DNA of 32,245 bases from Prevotella sp. (lineage in GTDB: Bacteria; Bacteroidota; Bacteroidia; Bacteroidales; Bacteroidaceae). This document shows positions 29,997-32,245 of this stretch, one piece after another. Below the pieces are notes generated by a model. It was not told the origin of the DNA, did not search any database, and was given only the letters and a program-made list of their open reading frames with translations. Every line of letters starts with the position of its first letter. Position 1 is the first letter of the stretch. Both the position numbers and the translations under genes were made by a program. Location of the stretch: positions 1-32,245 of the forward strand of contig JAFVGS010000028.1 in assembly GCA_017474845.1 (NCBI GenBank). The letters are read 5' to 3'.

Positions 29997-30021
29997 TTCA
30001 ATTAGTAATTCTAAAATAATT

Positions 30022-30666
30022 ATGGTACAATACAAAAAAGGCATATCATTAAAAGCCGCTTTAGAAGATTTTGATCCAAAAGCATCATTAGAAGATCAAT
30101 TTAAAGAGCTGGCAAAGTTTTTTCTTTATGGTGGGTATATTCATGTAATTAGTGAGAATGTCGATCGCCGTATTTATATAAGAGAGGTGGAGTTCTATTA
30201 TTATAATGAACTAAATAAGCATGATGAAAATAATGACGAAAAAGTTTATCATCGTATTAATAGTCATTATTACACGAACGTTCCTAATAATCCCAATCTT
30301 CCAATAGGAGTAGATACCCATTATCTTAAGATAGGTTCATTATATCTTCATTCATCAGGTGTGGACATAACATTCGAGAAACCGAATTATCGCGCATCTG
30401 CACTTATCCGTGCATTTGCCATCGAGGAAAATGGTGAGATTCAGAAAATCTACAGAAAAGGGCATTATGATTGTGAAAAAGATGAAAGATCAACCTATAT
30501 TTATGAATACCTTTTTGAAGGTCTGTCTATTTGGGGAGATTCTGGATTCTCAATTAATTGGGAGCCAAATGCTAATTGGATAGATGTATCTGAAGTCACA
30601 AGTGACATACGAATAAATATGGGTGATAATAAAAAATGGAGATATATCTGGAAAGAAAACAAATAA
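30022..30666 (+). CDS. uncharacterised protein with faint alkyladenine-DNA-glycosylase (Mpg)-like pattern
   Basis: 214 residues from MVQYKKGISLKAAL; the longer frame overlaps the upstream gene. No signal peptide. YIREVEFYYYN (about 52-62), then KIGSLYLHSSGVDITF (103-118) and ASALIRAFAI (125-134), follow the order of Mpg-type glycosylases (EVEAYL-, then a Y-rich strand, then LIRA-), and similar uncharacterised Bacteroidetes proteins exist to my recollection. The catalytic assignment is uncertain and E55 or E57 would be the key acidic residue. AT-rich, 25 nt after the beta-flower gene and 4 nt before the deiminase gene, so probably co-transcribed with the latter. Confidence 0.5.
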   Translation: MVQYKKGISLKAALEDFDPKASLEDQFKELAKFFLYGGYIHVISENVDRRIYIREVEFYYYNELNKHDENNDEKVYHRINSHYYTNVPNNPNLPIGVDTHYLKIGSLYLHSSGVDITFEKPNYRASALIRAFAIEENGEIQKIYRKGHYDCEKDERSTYIYEYLFEGLSIWGDSGFSINWEPNANWIDVSEVTSDIRINMGDNKKWRYIWKENK

Positions 30667-30670
30667 GCCC

Positions 30671-32059
30671 ATGATTACTGATAATCAAACCAATAAAGTA
30701 TATTTCTCGTCTTTGCTACCCGAGACGTGTCCGAAGCTTTGGAGTGAACTCCAAAAAGTTCTTCGCGAAAATAATGTGGATACAGCCTTACTGAACTGTA
30801 CCAACGATATTTGGTGCAGGGATTTCATGCCCATACAGATAGCACCTGACAAAATGGTCTTTTACGAATATAATCCAGATTATCTGCAGAAAACAAAGAA
30901 ATACATCACCAACACCAAGATGTTGGCCTCATTGTTCCCTAGAGTGATGCATAAGGTCGATATTAAGTATTTGTACCTGAAAATTGACGGAGGAAATGTA
31001 GTCAAATGCGGCGATACCATTGTCATGACCGAGAAGGTCTTCCATGAAAATAGTGCATACAGTCGTGAAGTTATAGAAGAGTATCTTCGATTTGCTTTTG
31101 AGTGTGACTTCTTGTTCCTGCCCTGGGACAAAAGTGAGAAATATGGTCATAGTGACGGCATTATCCATTATTTGGGCGATAACAAGGTATTGCTCACAAA
31201 CTACGATGATTTCGATTCTGATTATTATCATCAATTTAAAGCCATTCTTGAACAGAAGTTTGAAGTGATACCGCTTCACTATCCTGTCAAAATGAAACAC
31301 AAAGATAATTGGTGTTACGTCAACTATCTGCAAATTGGCAATCTGGTTATAGTTCCCCAATTAGGCATTCCAGAAGACGAGATGGCCATCGATCAGATTC
31401 AGAAGGTCCTTCCAGATGCGAAAGTGGTGGGTATATCCGCAACAGAGGCGGTAAGGGATGGCGGTGCTCTTAATTGCCTGTCTTGGAATATCGATGCTTG
31501 TAAAGCACAATTAGTTTCTGATAATCCTTATGACAAGGACAACTATCTTGAACTTATTGAAGAGGCAGAAATTGAACCTGACGTATTTTCTCCATATTTT
31601 GCTTGGCTGGAAAACCGAGAGAACTTACCGACTACTGCTTATATGAATCAGCTATTACGCTATATAGATAATTCTCGGAAAATTACAGAATTGACTCTGG
31701 ATGCAGGTAAACAGGCTTTACATATTCCTGAATTGACATTGTGTCAAAAGTATGCGACAAAAGAAGATATCAAAGACTTAGAACACCAAATTTCATGCAC
31801 TGACCTACTCTTAAATGCGATTTTGCATGATAGTTTACAAATAGAAGATGCAAACAAGTTTTCAAGGTCAAACGTACTTGAAAATACAGGGTTAAAAGAT
31901 ATAGAGCAAAATAGCTCGCAATATCACGATAACATTTTTTATGAAGAAGAATTCGGCAGGTTTTTTATAGAAACCATATCGCCATCTATTCCTGATGATT
32001 CTCATATAGAAATCATAATGCCACCTATTGATCCACCTATTGACGATGTTCCTTTTTAG
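30671..32059 (+). CDS. agmatine/peptidyl-arginine deiminase-fold enzyme (PAD_porph-like) with C-terminal extension
   Basis: 462 residues from MITDNQTNKVYFSS. NDIWCRDFMPI (W48, R50, D51), DGGNVV (106-111), YGHSDGIIHY (H160, D162) and RDGGALNCLSWN (C269) give the complete Asp-His-Asp-Cys set of guanidino-modifying enzymes; the usual His before the Cys is Asn. Bacterial relatives hydrolyse agmatine or arginine side chains to citrulline-type products and ammonia. Unlike Porphyromonas PAD it has no signal peptide or sorting domain. After about residue 290 an extra 170 residues of unknown fold end in a Pro/Asp-rich tail (MPPIDPPIDDVPF). It is AT-rich and 4 nt after the preceding gene. Confidence 0.75.
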   Translation: MITDNQTNKVYFSSLLPETCPKLWSELQKVLRENNVDTALLNCTNDIWCRDFMPIQIAPDKMVFYEYNPDYLQKTKKYITNTKMLASLFPRVMHKVDIKYLYLKIDGGNVVKCGDTIVMTEKVFHENSAYSREVIEEYLRFAFECDFLFLPWDKSEKYGHSDGIIHYLGDNKVLLTNYDDFDSDYYHQFKAILEQKFEVIPLHYPVKMKHKDNWCYVNYLQIGNLVIVPQLGIPEDEMAIDQIQKVLPDAKVVGISATEAVRDGGALNCLSWNIDACKAQLVSDNPYDKDNYLELIEEAEIEPDVFSPYFAWLENRENLPTTAYMNQLLRYIDNSRKITELTLDAGKQALHIPELTLCQKYATKEDIKDLEHQISCTDLLLNAILHDSLQIEDANKFSRSNVLENTGLKDIEQNSSQYHDNIFYEEEFGRFFIETISPSIPDDSHIEIIMPPIDPPIDDVPF

Positions 32060-32084
32060 ACACAGAGGGGTCAGGATCTGTGTC
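32059..32084. repeat. inverted repeat GACACAGA/TCTGTGTC right after the deiminase gene
   Basis: Perfect 8-bp arms with a 10-nt loop (GGGGTCAGGA). The left arm starts with the last base of the stop codon. It has no T-tract. It may be a terminator or the edge of a dispersed element. Confidence 0.6.
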
Positions 32085-32245
32085 CTATTCCTCCAAATTA
32101 TAGCGTAAGCCATCAGTAAACCCCGTCTTGTGAGATTCTATAAGATACTCCGAAAAAGTTGTAGAGATTCTTAGAGATGTCGGAGGAATCTCCAGGATTC
32201 TTGGAAAAAGTCTGAGAGTCTTGGAGGATTTTCAAAGGATGTCAG
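32085..32245. other. downstream region with degenerate GGATTCTTGGA-like repeats
   Basis: No supported gene. ATTCTTAGAGATGTC, GGATTCTTGGA and GAGTCTTGGAGGAT recur loosely near 32165-32235, and GATGTC occurs twice. The minus strand has a 40-odd-codon open stretch without a start that I do not recognise; it may be the remnant or edge of a mobile element. Confidence 0.35.

Noticed and set aside
29570-30001. Minus-strand hydrophobic repeat open frame opposite the beta-flower gene
   Set aside because: It is the antisense shadow of the 51-bp repeats; the plus-strand product has a signal peptide, a perfect promoter and a known repeat pattern.

Overview
The window looks like a chromosomal segment from a gut or rumen Bacteroidales species, most likely Prevotella-like. 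The reasons are the Bacteroidetes promoter signature (TTTG about 19-20 nt upstream of TAnnTTTG) before many genes, a short Bacteroidetes-type primary sigma factor, dense secreted glycoside hydrolases, and weak Shine-Dalgarno sites. This assignment is an inference; no rRNA or tRNA gene is present.

Layout. The left edge (1-80) holds the first codons of an unidentified minus-strand gene. At 215-6124 a plus-strand pair encodes a GH9-type enzyme and a GH97-carboxylesterase fusion. At 6140-12809 four minus-strand genes form one operon. It consists of two tandem pairs, each a truncated sensor whose phospho-acceptor His is replaced by Asp followed by a complete Cache-HAMP histidine kinase; no response regulator is nearby. 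A divergent promoter region (12810-12936) then leads into a plus-strand catabolic operon: amidohydrolase/lactonase-like, zinc sugar-acid dehydrogenase, GH31 and GH43 (12937-19009). GH9, GH31 and GH43 together resemble the enzyme set for a branched beta-glucan such as xyloglucan, but there is no SusC/SusD pair.

From 19 to 28 kb lie housekeeping and envelope genes: the primary sigma factor, an OmpA-type lipoprotein, a BASS transporter, a secreted metallo-beta-lactamase-fold hydrolase, a TPR histidine kinase, trmO (tRNA methyltransferase), and an operon of two DUF4230-like membrane proteins plus an AGCS sodium:amino-acid symporter. The trmO and symporter genes overlap tail to tail.

From 28.1 to 28.6 kb is a gene-free repeat region: three 22-bp tandem repeats, a 36-bp inverted repeat built from GTAGACA octamers around an AT palindrome, a hairpin and an orphan promoter. 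Beyond it (28.8-32.1 kb) is a clearly more AT-rich accessory cluster: a papain-like cysteine peptidase, a secreted five-repeat beta-flower protein, a protein with faint alkyladenine-glycosylase resemblance, and a cytosolic arginine/agmatine-deiminase-fold enzyme with a long unexplained tail.

Two patterns stand out. First, short tandem repeats with a period of 7 (sometimes 8) bp and many different unit sequences recur between genes and also in frame inside genes, nearly always at signal peptides, termini or linkers. Second, the sensor operon repeats a pseudokinase-kinase arrangement twice.
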